DNA of 64,000 bases from Candidatus Yanofskyibacteriota bacterium (GCA_016185525.1 JACPNK010000005.1:62001-126000); one strand, 5' to 3'; numbered from the stretch's first letter, positions 1-7,806 are shown. The notes: generated by a model from the letters alone, not told the origin. Program-made: numbers and translations.

Positions 1-661
1 ACAGATTAACGGAAGTTCTCTTGGTTTGAAATTTTGTGGTTCCTTGCGGTCGGTGGTGGGGATAACTAAACGACAAATCCAGATCAAGCATTAATTTTTT
101 AGCGCGTTCAGCGCTTGGTATTTCTCGGAAAAGCTTTTCAATTTGTTTTTGGGTAATTAAACCGGAATCCGGGCCATTGCCTCTGTCAGCAAAAAAGACG
201 GTAGTGGGTATGCCATAGTTAAAAGCATAATAAGACTCCCAAAAATGAGCTTCGGAACGGTTAGGCGAAAGTTTTAGAATCCACATTTTGTCAGCTCTTT
301 CTTGATTAGCCCGCACATTTAGTCCAAGTCTGCTTTTGTTTTTTTTTATCTGTCTTATTCCCACAGTAACGCCTATTCTGTATCCTAATTTCTTAGAATA
401 CATCAAGTAAGTAAGAAAAAAATTTTTAGAGGGAAGAAGTTTACTAAACAAAATATGGTTGGGGGTGGTTTGTAAGACATTTCCATTTGCAGTGGTTATT
501 TCCAGTAGCGGCCCCTTATATCGAAATCTTCTTGCATTTAATACTTTTGCCGGGCGAGTTAAACTTCTTCCGGCTGGCGACAAAATGTTCTCCCCTTTAC
601 TGACTTTTTCAATCTCTTTTAAGCCCTTTTCGGTTTTAATTTTTGTTTTTGGCGGAAAACA
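1..661 (-). mobile_element. Intein (N-terminal 220 residues) in UvrD, with GIY-YIG-like insert
   Basis: Protein-splicing element inserted after the Gln of helicase motif III. Block A begins at the Cys codon 659-661 (CFPPKTKIKTEKGLKEIEKV), and block B, TPNHILF, lies about 70 residues on. These are the classic N-terminal splicing-domain signatures. After block B comes a segment reading YRIGVT, later EAHFWESYYAFNYGIPT. This resembles a GIY-YIG nuclease fold (a YxIGxT strand and a later Glu helix), but the assignment is inference. The C-terminal His-Asn junction and the second extein lie outside the window. Inteins are known in UvrD/PcrA helicases, so the site is precedented. Confidence 0.88.
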
Positions 662-1465
662 TTGGTAATCATCCCCAACAGCCATGATATTTTTGTGTTT
701 TTGAGCCAGCATTTTCAGAAAAAGATACTGCGGTTTGTTGGTGTCCTGATATTCATCAACCAAAATGTATCTAAAGCGGTCTTGGTATTTTTCCAGTATG
801 CTTTTTCCCTGTTTTAACATTTTTACGGTCCAAAAAAGCAGATCGTCAAAATCCATAGCGTTGCTGTTTTCCAAGTTTTTCTGGTAGAGAGGATAAATTT
901 TAGCGACGATTTTTTCAAAAAATTCCTTAGCCGAGCCGCTGTATTCAGCCGGTCCGGCCAGGTTGGTTTTGGCTTCAGATATTCTGGCAAGCACGGCGCG
1001 GGGATTTGTTTTTTTTGTGTCAATTTCCAGTTCTTCCATTACTTTCTTGATAACGCCAAGCTGATCCTCGGTATCGTAAATGACAAAGTTGGAAGTGTAA
1101 GGCGAGTTAAATTTTCCGATTTCGTTTCTTAACAACCTTGCCGATATGGAGTGAAACGTCCCCAGCATAGGAAAACCTAAATTTTGAATTTTGCCTGCCC
1201 CGCCGTTGGCGTATGACCTGGGGAATTTTGAATTTTGAATTAAGCTTATAACCCGCTCCCTCATCTCCCCCGCGGCTTTGTTTGTGAAAGTAACCGCTAA
1301 GATATTTTCTGGTCTTACTCCCTGCTGGATTAAGTGAGCAGTCCGATGGGTCAGCACCTTTGTTTTACCGCTGCCAGCGGCGGCAATAACCAAAACCGGA
1401 CCCTCTGTGGCCCGTACCGCTTCAACTTGTTTTTCGTTTAAACCCTCAAAAAGATTTTTAGACAT
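1..1465 (-). CDS. uvrD: UvrD/PcrA-family DNA helicase, intein-interrupted, 3' end outside window
   Basis: Superfamily 1 ATP-dependent 3'-5' DNA helicase used in nucleotide excision and mismatch repair. The reading frame is open from ATG at 1465 to the left edge. Residues 1-268 are helicase: Walker A AAAGSGKT near residue 30, motif Ia VTFTNKAAGEM, GTFHS, MDFDDLL, and Walker B ILVDEYQDTN followed by VGDDYQ. At that Gln the frame continues into an intein beginning with Cys instead of the expected SIYGWRGA. The C-terminal helicase domains are not in the window. About 20 extra residues (around SKFPRSYANGGAGKIQN) lie just before GTFHS. They are encoded by a low-complexity, partly palindromic stretch and look like an in-frame insertion. 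No close upstream gene; a tRNA lies behind the start. Confidence 0.93.
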   Translation of the reverse strand, partial: MSKNLFEGLNEKQVEAVRATEGPVLVIAAAGSGKTKVLTHRTAHLIQQGVRPENILAVTFTNKAAGEMRERVISLIQNSKFPRSYANGGAGKIQNLGFPMLGTFHSISARLLRNEIGKFNSPYTSNFVIYDTEDQLGVIKKVMEELEIDTKKTNPRAVLARISEAKTNLAGPAEYSGSAKEFFEKIVAKIYPLYQKNLENSNAMDFDDLLFWTVKMLKQGKSILEKYQDRFRYILVDEYQDTNKPQYLFLKMLAQKHKNIMAVGDDYQCFPPKTKIKTEKGLKEIEKVSKGENILSPAGRSLTRPAKVLNARRFRYKGPLLEITTANGNVLQTTPNHILFSKLLPSKNFFLTYLMYSKKLGYRIGVTVGIRQIKKNKSRLGLNVRANQERADKMWILKLSPNRSEAHFWESYYAFNYGIPTTVFFADRGNGPDSGLITQKQIEKLFREIPSAERAKKLMLDLDLSFSYPHHRPQGTTKFQTKRTSVNL

Positions 1466-1536
1466 GTAAACTCTTTTGGTTCTATCATATTTTTGAGCTG
1501 ATTAAAAACAAAAAACCAGATTTGCTGATTTATTTG

Positions 1537-1608
1537 TATCCCCGGACCGATTTGAACGGTCGGCCTCTTCCTTCGGAGGGAAGCGCTCTTCCGCTGAGCT
1601 ACGGGGAC
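1537..1608 (-). tRNA. tRNA-Arg(CCG)
   Basis: Acceptor GTCCCCG pairs with CGGGGAT. The anticodon loop CTCCGAA inside a CTTCC/GGAAG stem gives CCG, and the T arm is GACCG-TTCAAAT-CGGTC. 72 nt, no encoded CCA. Confidence 0.95.
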
Positions 1609-1650
1609 GATTCCAACGAGATAAATTTTTTCTTGCGAGTTGCCAGATGA

Positions 1651-2064
1651 TTATTTAATTTTTTCTAAGTCACCGTTTATAATGACTGGCTTAACGGCCT
1701 CAATCTCTGACTTGTAATACGGTATTTCTGGAATAGGATTGTACAAAAATATTTTCTGACCTAAAACATGAGCAAATCCTATTTCCATTAACGTATTGCC
1801 GCCGATATAGTATTGAATGTTGTTCTTGTCCAGGTTCATTACTAATATGGCGTCTGCTCCCTGCATTAATTTCCAGAATTCTTTTATAGCATCCAAATTA
1901 TATTTTTGATGAAGTTTGATTTTCTCTATTTCTTCATCAGATTTGCCAATGAAAGGATCTGCAAGATTTGTGAGAAAAGCATCGTGTCCATATTTAACAA
2001 GCTCATCACGAGCTTCAATCATTTTTTCTGTATATTGCATACTGCCAACAACTCCAATTCTCAT
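1651..2064 (-). CDS. Nucleoside 2-deoxyribosyltransferase-like protein
   Basis: 137-residue Rossmann-like protein. It starts with the beta strand MRIGVVGSM, has a polar helix (EARDELVKYGHDA), then ADAILVMNLDKN and GGNTLMEIGFAHVLGQKIFLYN. The last block matches the nucleoside 2-deoxyribosyltransferase superfamily, in which a Glu in the (T/N)xxEIGxA motif acts as nucleophile. Members transfer or hydrolyse deoxyribosyl groups or simply bind nucleotides, so the substrate cannot be read from sequence. It sits alone between tRNAs, and no strong ribosome binding site precedes ATG 2064. Superfamily call fairly sure, function open. Confidence 0.7.
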   Translation of the reverse strand: MRIGVVGSMQYTEKMIEARDELVKYGHDAFLTNLADPFIGKSDEEIEKIKLHQKYNLDAIKEFWKLMQGADAILVMNLDKNNIQYYIGGNTLMEIGFAHVLGQKIFLYNPIPEIPYYKSEIEAVKPVIINGDLEKIK

Positions 2065-2101
2065 AATTATTTTTGTTGTATTTGTCTCCTGTTAGAAATG
2101 C

Positions 2102-2176
2102 TGGTGGACCCGAGGGGAATTGCACCCCTGACCCCTGCAATGCGAATGCAATGCTCTGCTGCTGAGCTACGGGCCC
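2102..2176 (-). tRNA. tRNA-Ala(CGC)
   Basis: Acceptor GGGCCCG pairs with CGGGTCC. Anticodon loop TTCGCAT gives CGC. Discriminator A is followed by an encoded CCA. Confidence 0.95.
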
Positions 2177-2185
2177 GTCTCTTAG

Positions 2186-2256
2186 TCGGAATGCCGGAAT
2201 TCGAATCCGGACTACCACCACCCGAAGATGGCGTGCTACCGTTACACCACATTCCG
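2186..2256 (-). tRNA. tRNA-Pro(CGG)
   Basis: Acceptor CGGAATG pairs with CATTCCG; the C1-G72 pair is typical of bacterial tRNA-Pro. Stem CCATC/GGTGG encloses loop TTCGGGT, giving anticodon CGG with G37. No encoded CCA. It abuts the cca stop codon (2257-2259) with no spacer, so the two are probably transcribed together. Confidence 0.92.
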
Positions 2257-3702
2257 TTATTCCACAAAATGTTTTTGCTTGATTTTTTTAACTTCTTTTT
2301 CCTCTTCTTCTGTTATTTTTTCTTTGCCCGCTTGGGCCAGTTTTAGTATTTCTTTTTCTGACAATTTATTTAACTCAGCAGAGCGCTTGTTCAGGTATTC
2401 TGCACTGTTTTTGCCGGGATCTTCCAATACCTCATTCATCAAGGCGTTAATGATCATACCAACTTTTGGTCCGGGACTAATTTTGAGCAGCTGCATAAGT
2501 TGATTGCCGTTGATTTTTAGCATTTTTGGCGAAAGTGGGTCGCGAGCCACTTTGTCAATCATAAACTGCAGGTGGCGCAGTTTGTAAGGTTTTGCTTTAG
2601 GCGTGCCGGAACCGATTCGATCAGCTTCTCTGACCTTGATTAAATCTTCAACATTTTCTTTGCCGATGTTTGCCACCAGCCGTCTGACCGAACTTTCGGT
2701 AACTTCGCCGACATTGTAGTAAAACAGATGCCATCTTACCAGCTTAATAATTTTTTCAGCCTGCTTTTGCGGAAACTTTAAGCGATCTAAAACTTGGGCG
2801 GTCATTTTGGCGCCAATCATTTCATGGGCGTAAAAAGTTGAATTCCGACCCATTCCCCTTTTTGACCTTGGTTTGCCGACATCGTGCAGGAGTGAAGCCA
2901 GTCTGACTTCTACGGAATAATTTTTTGAACAAGCGTAATCAAGAGCGCGGATATTGTGTTCCCAAACGGTGTAAATATGGTGCAGGTTTTGCTCAACCCC
3001 GACTCCTTCAAGCAATTCTGGCAAGGCGTATTGCATAAGCTCGGTTTCCCGCAATAGCTCTGCGCCTTTCTTAGCGTCCCGGCTTTCAACTATTTTCACT
3101 AGCTCGTCGCGGATTCTTTCTTTTGATATTATTTTCATCAAAGAATGTTTGTTTTTTATCGCTTCAAGAGTTTTCTCTTCAATAGTAAAGTTAAGCGAAG
3201 CGGCAAATCTTACGGCGCGCATCATGCGTAGAGCATCTTCGGAAAATCTTTCTTCCGGATCGCCGACTGCCCTTATGACTTTTTCCTTTAAATCTTTTTG
3301 TCCGTCAAACAAGTCGGTAACTTTGCCTTCTTTATCCATTGCTAAAGCGTTTATCGTGAAGTCGCGCCTCTTTAAATCTTCTTCCAATTTCTCGGCAAAC
3401 CTTATTTTATCCGGATGTCTTTTGTCGGTATATTTTGACTCTATGCGGTAAGTGGTAACTTCCACCACCAAAGTTTTTTCTTCCTGACCTGTTTTTACAC
3501 CCACAGTGCCGAAATCATTTTCATAAAAACTATCGGGAAAAATTTTCTGAATTTCTTCAGGCTTGGCGTTGGTGGTTATGTCCCAGTCAGTCGGCTCTTT
3601 GCCTAGCAACAAATCGCGCACACATCCACCCACGACAAAAGCCTGAAAATTGTTTTCTTCCAGTTTTTCCAGAATTGATTTTACTTCTTTGGGTAAAGTC
3701 AT
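2257..3702 (-). CDS. cca: CCA-adding tRNA nucleotidyltransferase with HD domain
   Basis: 481-residue class II tRNA nucleotidyltransferase of the poly(A) polymerase family. It adds or repairs the 3' CCA of tRNAs using CTP and ATP. VGGCVRDLLLG (about residues 24-34) and DWDITTNA (39-46) form the metal-binding nucleotidyltransferase head. RRDFTINALAMD and the RFSEDALRMMRAVRFA neck helix follow, and near residue 270 an HD phosphohydrolase motif reads LLHDVGKPRSKRG. Seven of the twelve tRNAs here lack encoded CCA, so the enzyme is needed for synthesis and not only repair. The gene runs directly into tRNA-Pro and is likely cotranscribed with the tRNA-Pro/tRNA-Ala pair. Confidence 0.95.
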   Translation of the reverse strand: MTLPKEVKSILEKLEENNFQAFVVGGCVRDLLLGKEPTDWDITTNAKPEEIQKIFPDSFYENDFGTVGVKTGQEEKTLVVEVTTYRIESKYTDKRHPDKIRFAEKLEEDLKRRDFTINALAMDKEGKVTDLFDGQKDLKEKVIRAVGDPEERFSEDALRMMRAVRFAASLNFTIEEKTLEAIKNKHSLMKIISKERIRDELVKIVESRDAKKGAELLRETELMQYALPELLEGVGVEQNLHHIYTVWEHNIRALDYACSKNYSVEVRLASLLHDVGKPRSKRGMGRNSTFYAHEMIGAKMTAQVLDRLKFPQKQAEKIIKLVRWHLFYYNVGEVTESSVRRLVANIGKENVEDLIKVREADRIGSGTPKAKPYKLRHLQFMIDKVARDPLSPKMLKINGNQLMQLLKISPGPKVGMIINALMNEVLEDPGKNSAEYLNKRSAELNKLSEKEILKLAQAGKEKITEEEEKEVKKIKQKHFVE

Positions 3703-3779
3703 GTTGTAAATTTAACTGTGGCTAGGACTTACTTACGTTACTATTGCACTGTTTATAACTATTTGTTAGTATACTAGTG

Positions 3780-3816
3780 ACAGGCGTCGACCGTTTGGTC
3801 TATGGCCTGTTTTTTG
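3780..3816 (+). terminator. Hairpin plus T-run, rightward
   Basis: ACAGGC pairs with GCCTGT and an inner GACC-gttt-GGTC stem-loop lies inside; TTTTTT follows. No rightward gene ends here, since cca and the DUF3800 gene are both leftward. A TATACT box lies just upstream (3770-3775). It may end a very short RNA. Confidence 0.5.
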
Positions 3817-3817
3817 T

Positions 3818-4582
3818 TTATTTAAATGAGTTTTTAGTGCCCTTGAATATGCTAATTTTAAACTTTTCTTTCAAAAATTTATCTTGTCGATTCCCTCGTT
3901 TATCAATAAAGAATGAACCATTTTCTATACCGAGTTTCTCTTGTAAAAAGTCTAGTAATTTTGACTTAAGATTTGGGTGTTTTTTGAGGATACTATCTTG
4001 AATTTTGAGGTCGTAAAGCACTGCACCGAGCAGTAGATCGGTTAGTTGCAAAAGATCGGAAGATTTTGAATTTATTTGCAAGAATCCGGCAATAACTATC
4101 TTTTTATAATGATCGTTTACTATGCCACGAGTTGCTAGTTCCAAGTTTATACCATCAGGATAAAAATAATCATCAGCCAGTACCGTACATATTTGATTGT
4201 CACCATTTCCAATGTTTCTCTTAAGAAGATCTACTGTAAAAGAACGGTAAACCTTTAAAAGGTTGTTGTTAAAATAAGTTTTAAAGTCCAACTCGTTCTT
4301 TTTGAGAATAATAGAGCTAAATACAGCGGAAGGATCTTTAAAGAAAGCTTCAAATCCCTGCTTTATGATTTCATATTTAAGCGGACTCACTTTGTTCCAT
4401 TTTAGTTCTTCATAAAAGTGAAGTTTGTCACGCAAGGTTCTTATTTTTCTCTGTAGTTCATGGGGCCGTTCTGTTCTGATTACGCCCAATGCAAAATATG
4501 GGTCATCACCTTTTTTTAATATACCAGTTTCATCTAGGAAAAATACTGGCAATTTTATTTTTTTGAAGTCGTTATCTATCAT
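3818..4582 (-). CDS. DUF3800 family protein
   Basis: 254-residue protein of the DUF3800 family, which has an RNase H-like arrangement of acidic residues. FFLDETG near residue 15 is the family's first acidic motif (usually DESG). TVLADDYFYPDG and SSDLLQLTDLLLGAVLYDL carry the later conserved Asp residues. DUF3800 proteins are often found in phages, mobile islands and defence loci, and most are uncharacterised. The next genes in the same direction (NUDIX, methyltransferase) lie upstream across a 190-bp GC-rich spacer. No clear ribosome binding site precedes ATG 4582. Confidence 0.75.
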   Translation of the reverse strand: MIDNDFKKIKLPVFFLDETGILKKGDDPYFALGVIRTERPHELQRKIRTLRDKLHFYEELKWNKVSPLKYEIIKQGFEAFFKDPSAVFSSIILKKNELDFKTYFNNNLLKVYRSFTVDLLKRNIGNGDNQICTVLADDYFYPDGINLELATRGIVNDHYKKIVIAGFLQINSKSSDLLQLTDLLLGAVLYDLKIQDSILKKHPNLKSKLLDFLQEKLGIENGSFFIDKRGNRQDKFLKEKFKISIFKGTKNSFK

Positions 4583-4636
4583 TTATTTTTTGTGGAATTA
4601 TACAACTCTGCTTGAACATTTTTTGAAGAGAACTAA

Positions 4637-4692
4637 CCGCCTCTGCGGAGTTTATCCCGCACCGAGCTTGCTCTGGTGCGGGGCTCCGGCGG
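4637..4692. repeat. GC-rich nested palindrome
   Basis: Within the 190-bp gene-free stretch 4583-4772, CCGCC and GGCGG arms enclose GGAG/CTCC and then CCCGCACC/GGTGCGGG. The flank to about 4760 is also unusually GC-rich. It resembles short intergenic palindromes common in CPR genomes. No gene seen. Confidence 0.6.
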
Positions 4693-4772
4693 AACGCTCG
4701 GGCGCGGCGGAATTCCCCCCACACTCTCTTCCGTCGCGTCCTCGCGGGAGGCCAAAATTTTTTCGGCACCAA

Positions 4773-5243
4773 CTATAATGACTGCCGCAATTCCGATACT
4801 TTTAGTGTAGCTTCTCTCGGCACATTTTCAAAATTAGTTTTTGCGTCCTCAATAAACCAATCACGAATTTCGAGAGGATATAAAAGTAATTGTGGCAGAC
4901 CTTTTGTATTGTACCAAATCGGATTGTAAAAATTTGTATTACTTTCTTTCATATCTCGCGCCTCGTTTCCGTCGCCAAGTTTTGGCTCGCCGGAAACATA
5001 TCGACAAAGATAGAAAAATTGCTCAGTGTTGTCGTCGTAAATGTGATGGTAAAGCAATTTTTCTATCTTTACTTCAAGTGATGTTTCCTCTTGGACTTCG
5101 CGTAAAACCGCCTGCTCGACAGTTTCACCATTTTCTATGCCGCCGCCAGGAAAGACATGATATTCTTTTCCGTTGTTTATGCGGTGCATTAGTAAAATCT
5201 TTCTATTATTTACTATTATGGCGACGGCGCGGATTCTTTTCAT
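4773..5243 (-). CDS. NUDIX hydrolase
   Basis: 156-residue NUDIX pyrophosphohydrolase, a family that cleaves nucleoside diphosphates linked to another moiety. The NUDIX box begins at GGIENGE (about residue 35) and ends with REVQEETSL, giving GX5EX7REUXEEXGU with all metal-binding Glu residues present. The N-terminal strand RAVAIIVNNRKILLMHR is typical. The start overlaps the upstream methyltransferase stop as ATGA, so the two are translationally coupled. Substrate unknown. Confidence 0.9.
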   Translation of the reverse strand: MKRIRAVAIIVNNRKILLMHRINNGKEYHVFPGGGIENGETVEQAVLREVQEETSLEVKIEKLLYHHIYDDNTEQFFYLCRYVSGEPKLGDGNEARDMKESNTNFYNPIWYNTKGLPQLLLYPLEIRDWFIEDAKTNFENVPREATLKVSELRQSL

Positions 5244-6010
5244 AACTTTTTCAATTCAAAAATCATAAAGAGTGGGATTTTTGAATGAATATCGTAAAAG
5301 TTTGGCTTTTCTTTCACAACAGGTTTTAGTGGTTTTGGTTCAACGAAATCTGAAATAATAAAACCACTTTTTACAATATCGCTGATAATTTCGGAAAGCG
5401 GGCGATGATAGTAGCTAACTTTAAATTCGTTGAACCAAATGTCATCAATTTTTCTTGTGTTGAGATAGTCGCCAAAAACTTTACTTTCGCCAGATTCGTA
5501 TTTCTCATATCCCATTAAGAATGTGTCCTTTTCTTTTGACCGATTTACTGACGCACCCCATTTAACTGGGTGGTGTGTGGAAAAAAGAAATGTTCCGTCC
5601 TTTTTCAAAATCTTATGAATACCGTTCAAGGTTTTTGTCCAATCTTTAACATAGTGCATTGTTAAACTTGAGTAAACAAAATCAAAAGAGTTGTCGGGAA
5701 AATTTAATTTTTCCATGTCTATTACATGAAATTCCAAATCGGGATAACTCTTTTTAGCAAAATCAATCAGTCCTTTTGAAATATCTATACCGACGACTCT
5801 TTTTGCTCCGAGGGATTCTAGATGTTTGCATTCTTCGCCAGTTCCACAACCTATGCATAAAACGGACTTTTCTTTCAGATCGGGAAGTTTTTTGTACATC
5901 GCTGGCTTCTCTAAAAATTTATGTGCGATGTTTTTACCACTTCGCATTTTCTCCGCCCATTTGAGAGCGTAGTCATCATAAGATTTAATTGTTTTTTTAT
6001 CGGTAGCCAT
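5240..6010 (-). CDS. Class I SAM-dependent methyltransferase
   Basis: 256-residue Rossmann methyltransferase. Motif I VLCIGCGTGEE lies near residue 50, with an acidic GIDIS at the end of strand 2 and FDFVYSSLTMHYV as the post-I/II region. This is the UbiE/type 11 pattern, which usually methylates small molecules, though no substrate is evident. It starts four bases after the remnant of an XRE regulator and overlaps the NUDIX start by four bases, suggesting a former regulator-methyltransferase-NUDIX operon. Confidence 0.88.
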   Translation of the reverse strand: MATDKKTIKSYDDYALKWAEKMRSGKNIAHKFLEKPAMYKKLPDLKEKSVLCIGCGTGEECKHLESLGAKRVVGIDISKGLIDFAKKSYPDLEFHVIDMEKLNFPDNSFDFVYSSLTMHYVKDWTKTLNGIHKILKKDGTFLFSTHHPVKWGASVNRSKEKDTFLMGYEKYESGESKVFGDYLNTRKIDDIWFNEFKVSYYHRPLSEIISDIVKSGFIISDFVEPKPLKPVVKEKPNFYDIHSKIPLFMIFELKKL

Positions 6011-6014
6011 AAAT

Positions 6015-6227
6015 TTATTTCAATAACTCATCCGCTGACACGTCAAGTGCGTCAGCCAATCTTTGAATTGTTGCAAGATTAGGATTCTTATTACCGCTCT
6101 CAATGTTGCTAATGTAACCCTTATCTACCTCCAAAAGCTACGCTAAAACTTCTTGCGACAATTTTTTCTTGGCGCGAACCTATTTCATGTTCTCGCCTAA
6201 TTTTTTGGATATTGGTGCCCTCGCCAT
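6015..6227 (-). pseudogene. XRE-family HTH regulator, broken by two in-frame TAG codons
   Basis: On the minus strand the frame reads KKLGENMK-stop-VRAKKKLSQEVLA-stop-LLEVDKGYISNIE, then SGNKNPNLATIQRLADALD and VSADELLK. This is a complete XRE helix-turn-helix in which TAG (6180-6182 and 6138-6140) stands where Lys is expected, consistent with AAG to TAG changes. TAG ends normal genes in this window, so recoding is unlikely. The presumed start overlaps the 3' end of tRNA-Arg(CCT). It was probably the regulator of the downstream methyltransferase. Confidence 0.82.
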
Positions 6228-6287
6228 GAGTCGAACATGGATTTAGACGCTAGGAGTGTCTTGTTCTATCCATTGAACTACGAGGGC
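6213..6287 (-). tRNA. tRNA-Arg(CCT)
   Basis: Acceptor GCCCTCG pairs with CGAGGGC. Loop CTCCTAG gives anticodon CCT, with one A-C mismatch closing the anticodon stem. Discriminator A is followed by encoded CCA. A small gene island lies directly at its 3' side. Confidence 0.92.
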
Positions 6288-6361
6288 TATTATATCGTTT
6301 AATGTTGCCATCTTAGCACTTTTATGATATTTTTCAATTAAAATTTTAAACACTAACTAAT

Positions 6362-6739
6362 ATGCAAACAGAAAAAAGAGAAGATAAATTTTCCGGGCCA
6401 AGAGTTGAGATTAAGGTGGATTTCTCAAGGAACTTGAAAGAGTTGAACGATTCGGAGTTGAATGACGTCATTAACGTTTTTCGGCACTATAAAGCCGGAC
6501 GCTTGGCAGAGTTGCGCAAAAACAATCCGAGTTTTGGTATGGTTGATTTTGAAAACCATAAATTTGAGAGGGAAAAAGTTTTTGCGGCGATTAAAGAGGC
6601 GCTTAAAGGCGCGGATGTACCGGTAGAATTGATGGATGTAAACTACGCAGACGCTTTAAATATTATAGATTGGTATGATAAGGAGAACAAAAAACAAAAT
6701 GATAAAAAGTTTAAAGAAAAAAAGTTCTCTTCTTATTAG
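6362..6739 (+). CDS. Hypothetical protein, charged, 125 residues
   Basis: No family recognised. Soluble, very Lys/Glu/Asp/Asn-rich, with no signal peptide or membrane segment. The N-terminal part (RVEIKVDFSRNLKELNDSE) may be a strand plus helix, and the tail is a lysine-rich helix (KENKKQNDKKFKEKK). The frame is clean between two tRNAs and ends four bases before tRNA-Ala(GGC), so it may be cotranscribed with that tRNA. Its compositional fit to neighbours and clean spacing suggest a real gene. Confidence 0.6.
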   Translation: MQTEKREDKFSGPRVEIKVDFSRNLKELNDSELNDVINVFRHYKAGRLAELRKNNPSFGMVDFENHKFEREKVFAAIKEALKGADVPVELMDVNYADALNIIDWYDKENKKQNDKKFKEKKFSSY

Positions 6740-6743
6740 AAAA

Positions 6744-6815
6744 GGGCCTGTAGCTCAGCGGCAGAGCACTTCTATGGCATAGAAGGGGTCGCCCGTTCAA
6801 ATCGGGTCAGGTCCA
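6744..6815 (+). tRNA. tRNA-Ala(GGC)
   Basis: Acceptor GGGCCTG pairs with CAGGTCC. Loop ATGGCAT in stem CTTCT/AGAAG gives anticodon GGC. No encoded CCA. Confidence 0.95.
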
Positions 6816-6932
6816 CAACTTAAAAAATGTTATCAAAAAAGAGGCGTAATGGCCTCTCTTGCGGTGTGTTTGCTTGAAGGGTATCGCTTTGATATTCTGT
6901 TTGTAGAAACTTTACAAATTGAGGCTTAGTGA

Positions 6933-7628
6933 ATGAGAAAAGTTATTTTTACTTTTTTATTTTTTTGCTTTTCTTTGAGTGGATTTGTTGAAGCTAAAGA
7001 TGCTTGTTGTTGTAACTCAAAATACGGCAACAAAGATTTCAAGAAAGCTTTTTTGGGCGAGTACTCGCTGGAGAAGCAGAATTTTGTGGCTGATCTTTGG
7101 AAACTTCAGCGGTTTGAGAACGAGTTGGAGATTAAAGAAGCCGTGCGGTTAAAGAAACTGGTTTCTGTTCCGTCATCTACGCAGTATTATTTCGTTGACT
7201 CTCGTCTGGACAAGAAGACCCACTTTGTAAGTCCATGGACTTTAATTTTTATCGATCAACTTAGTAAAGATTTTTACGAACGCGCCCAAAGTGATAAAAA
7301 GAAGAACAAAAAGAAAATTAAAGTTGCGAGTCTTGTTAGGCACAGAAAATATCAGAAAGCTTTGGCTAAAAGAAATCCCAACGCGGTTTGGGACGAGAAT
7401 AATCCTGATCGTCAATCCAGCCATCTCACTGGCGCAACTTTTGATGTCAGCACCAAAGACTTAACCAGAGATGAAATATGCTGGCTAAAAGAGTATCTTT
7501 TGGAATTACAAAATTTAAATCTTATTCACGTCAGAGACGAGTTTTACAACAACTGTCTTCATGTTATGGTTTTTCCGGTACCGACTTTCTTTGGGGATTT
7601 TGAGAAATATGTAAACGAGCGGAAGTAG
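6933..7628 (+). CDS. Secreted DUF5715-like protein with M15-type metallopeptidase motif
   Basis: 231 residues with an N-terminal signal peptide (MRKVIFTFLFFCFSLSGFVEA) and a Cys cluster (DACCC) just after cleavage. The C-terminal half has SSHLTGATFDVS and, about 60 residues later, NCLHVMVF. The SxHxxGxxxD plus later His pattern is that of M15/LAS zinc peptidases that trim peptidoglycan peptides, and the overall match is to the DUF5715 family. Likely periplasmic or cell-surface, acting on cell-wall peptides. The peptidase role is inference from the motif. A GAGG sits before ATG 6933. Confidence 0.72.
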   Translation: MRKVIFTFLFFCFSLSGFVEAKDACCCNSKYGNKDFKKAFLGEYSLEKQNFVADLWKLQRFENELEIKEAVRLKKLVSVPSSTQYYFVDSRLDKKTHFVSPWTLIFIDQLSKDFYERAQSDKKKNKKKIKVASLVRHRKYQKALAKRNPNAVWDENNPDRQSSHLTGATFDVSTKDLTRDEICWLKEYLLELQNLNLIHVRDEFYNNCLHVMVFPVPTFFGDFEKYVNERK

Positions 7629-7679
7629 ATCCGCTTTTTTGTTGAAAAAAGACTCTAAAAATGCTAATTTGTTAAGTCT

Positions 7680-7764
7680 GGAGGGTTCGCCTAATGGCAT
7701 GGCAGCGGTTTCGAAAACCGCCGGGCGCAAGCCCTTAGAGGTTCGACTCCTCTACCCTCCGCCA
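7680..7764 (+). tRNA. tRNA-Ser(CGA), copy 1
   Basis: Type II tRNA with long variable arm. Acceptor GGAGGGT pairs perfectly with ACCCTCC, loop TTCGAAA gives CGA, and CCA is encoded. A second, degraded-looking copy lies at 59263-59347. Confidence 0.95.
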
Positions 7765-7783
7765 GTTGGGAAATGAAGTCATT

Positions 7784-7806
7784 GCCTGCCTGCCGGCGAG
7801 GCAGGG
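7784..7806. repeat. LPAGRQAG-type palindrome
   Basis: GCCTGCCTGCCGG followed by its near-complement. The same GC-rich palindrome recurs at 22130, 27184, 35850 and 55615. Confidence 0.65.

Noticed and set aside
5240..6010. UGA recoding to glycine as in Gracilibacteria/Absconditabacteria
   Set aside because: TGA ends several genes at overlapping ATGA junctions (methyltransferase, hicA, polA) and no conserved gene contains an in-frame TGA.
6015..6227. TAG recoding (e.g. pyrrolysine) to explain the XRE frame
   Set aside because: TAG ends other genes normally here (e.g. 6737-6739 and 46288-46290) and the frame is a regulator with no reason for a special residue.
7680..7764. tRNA-Ser(CGA) as selenocysteine tRNA
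   Set aside because: Anticodon is CGA, not TCA, and the acceptor and D stems have normal lengths.
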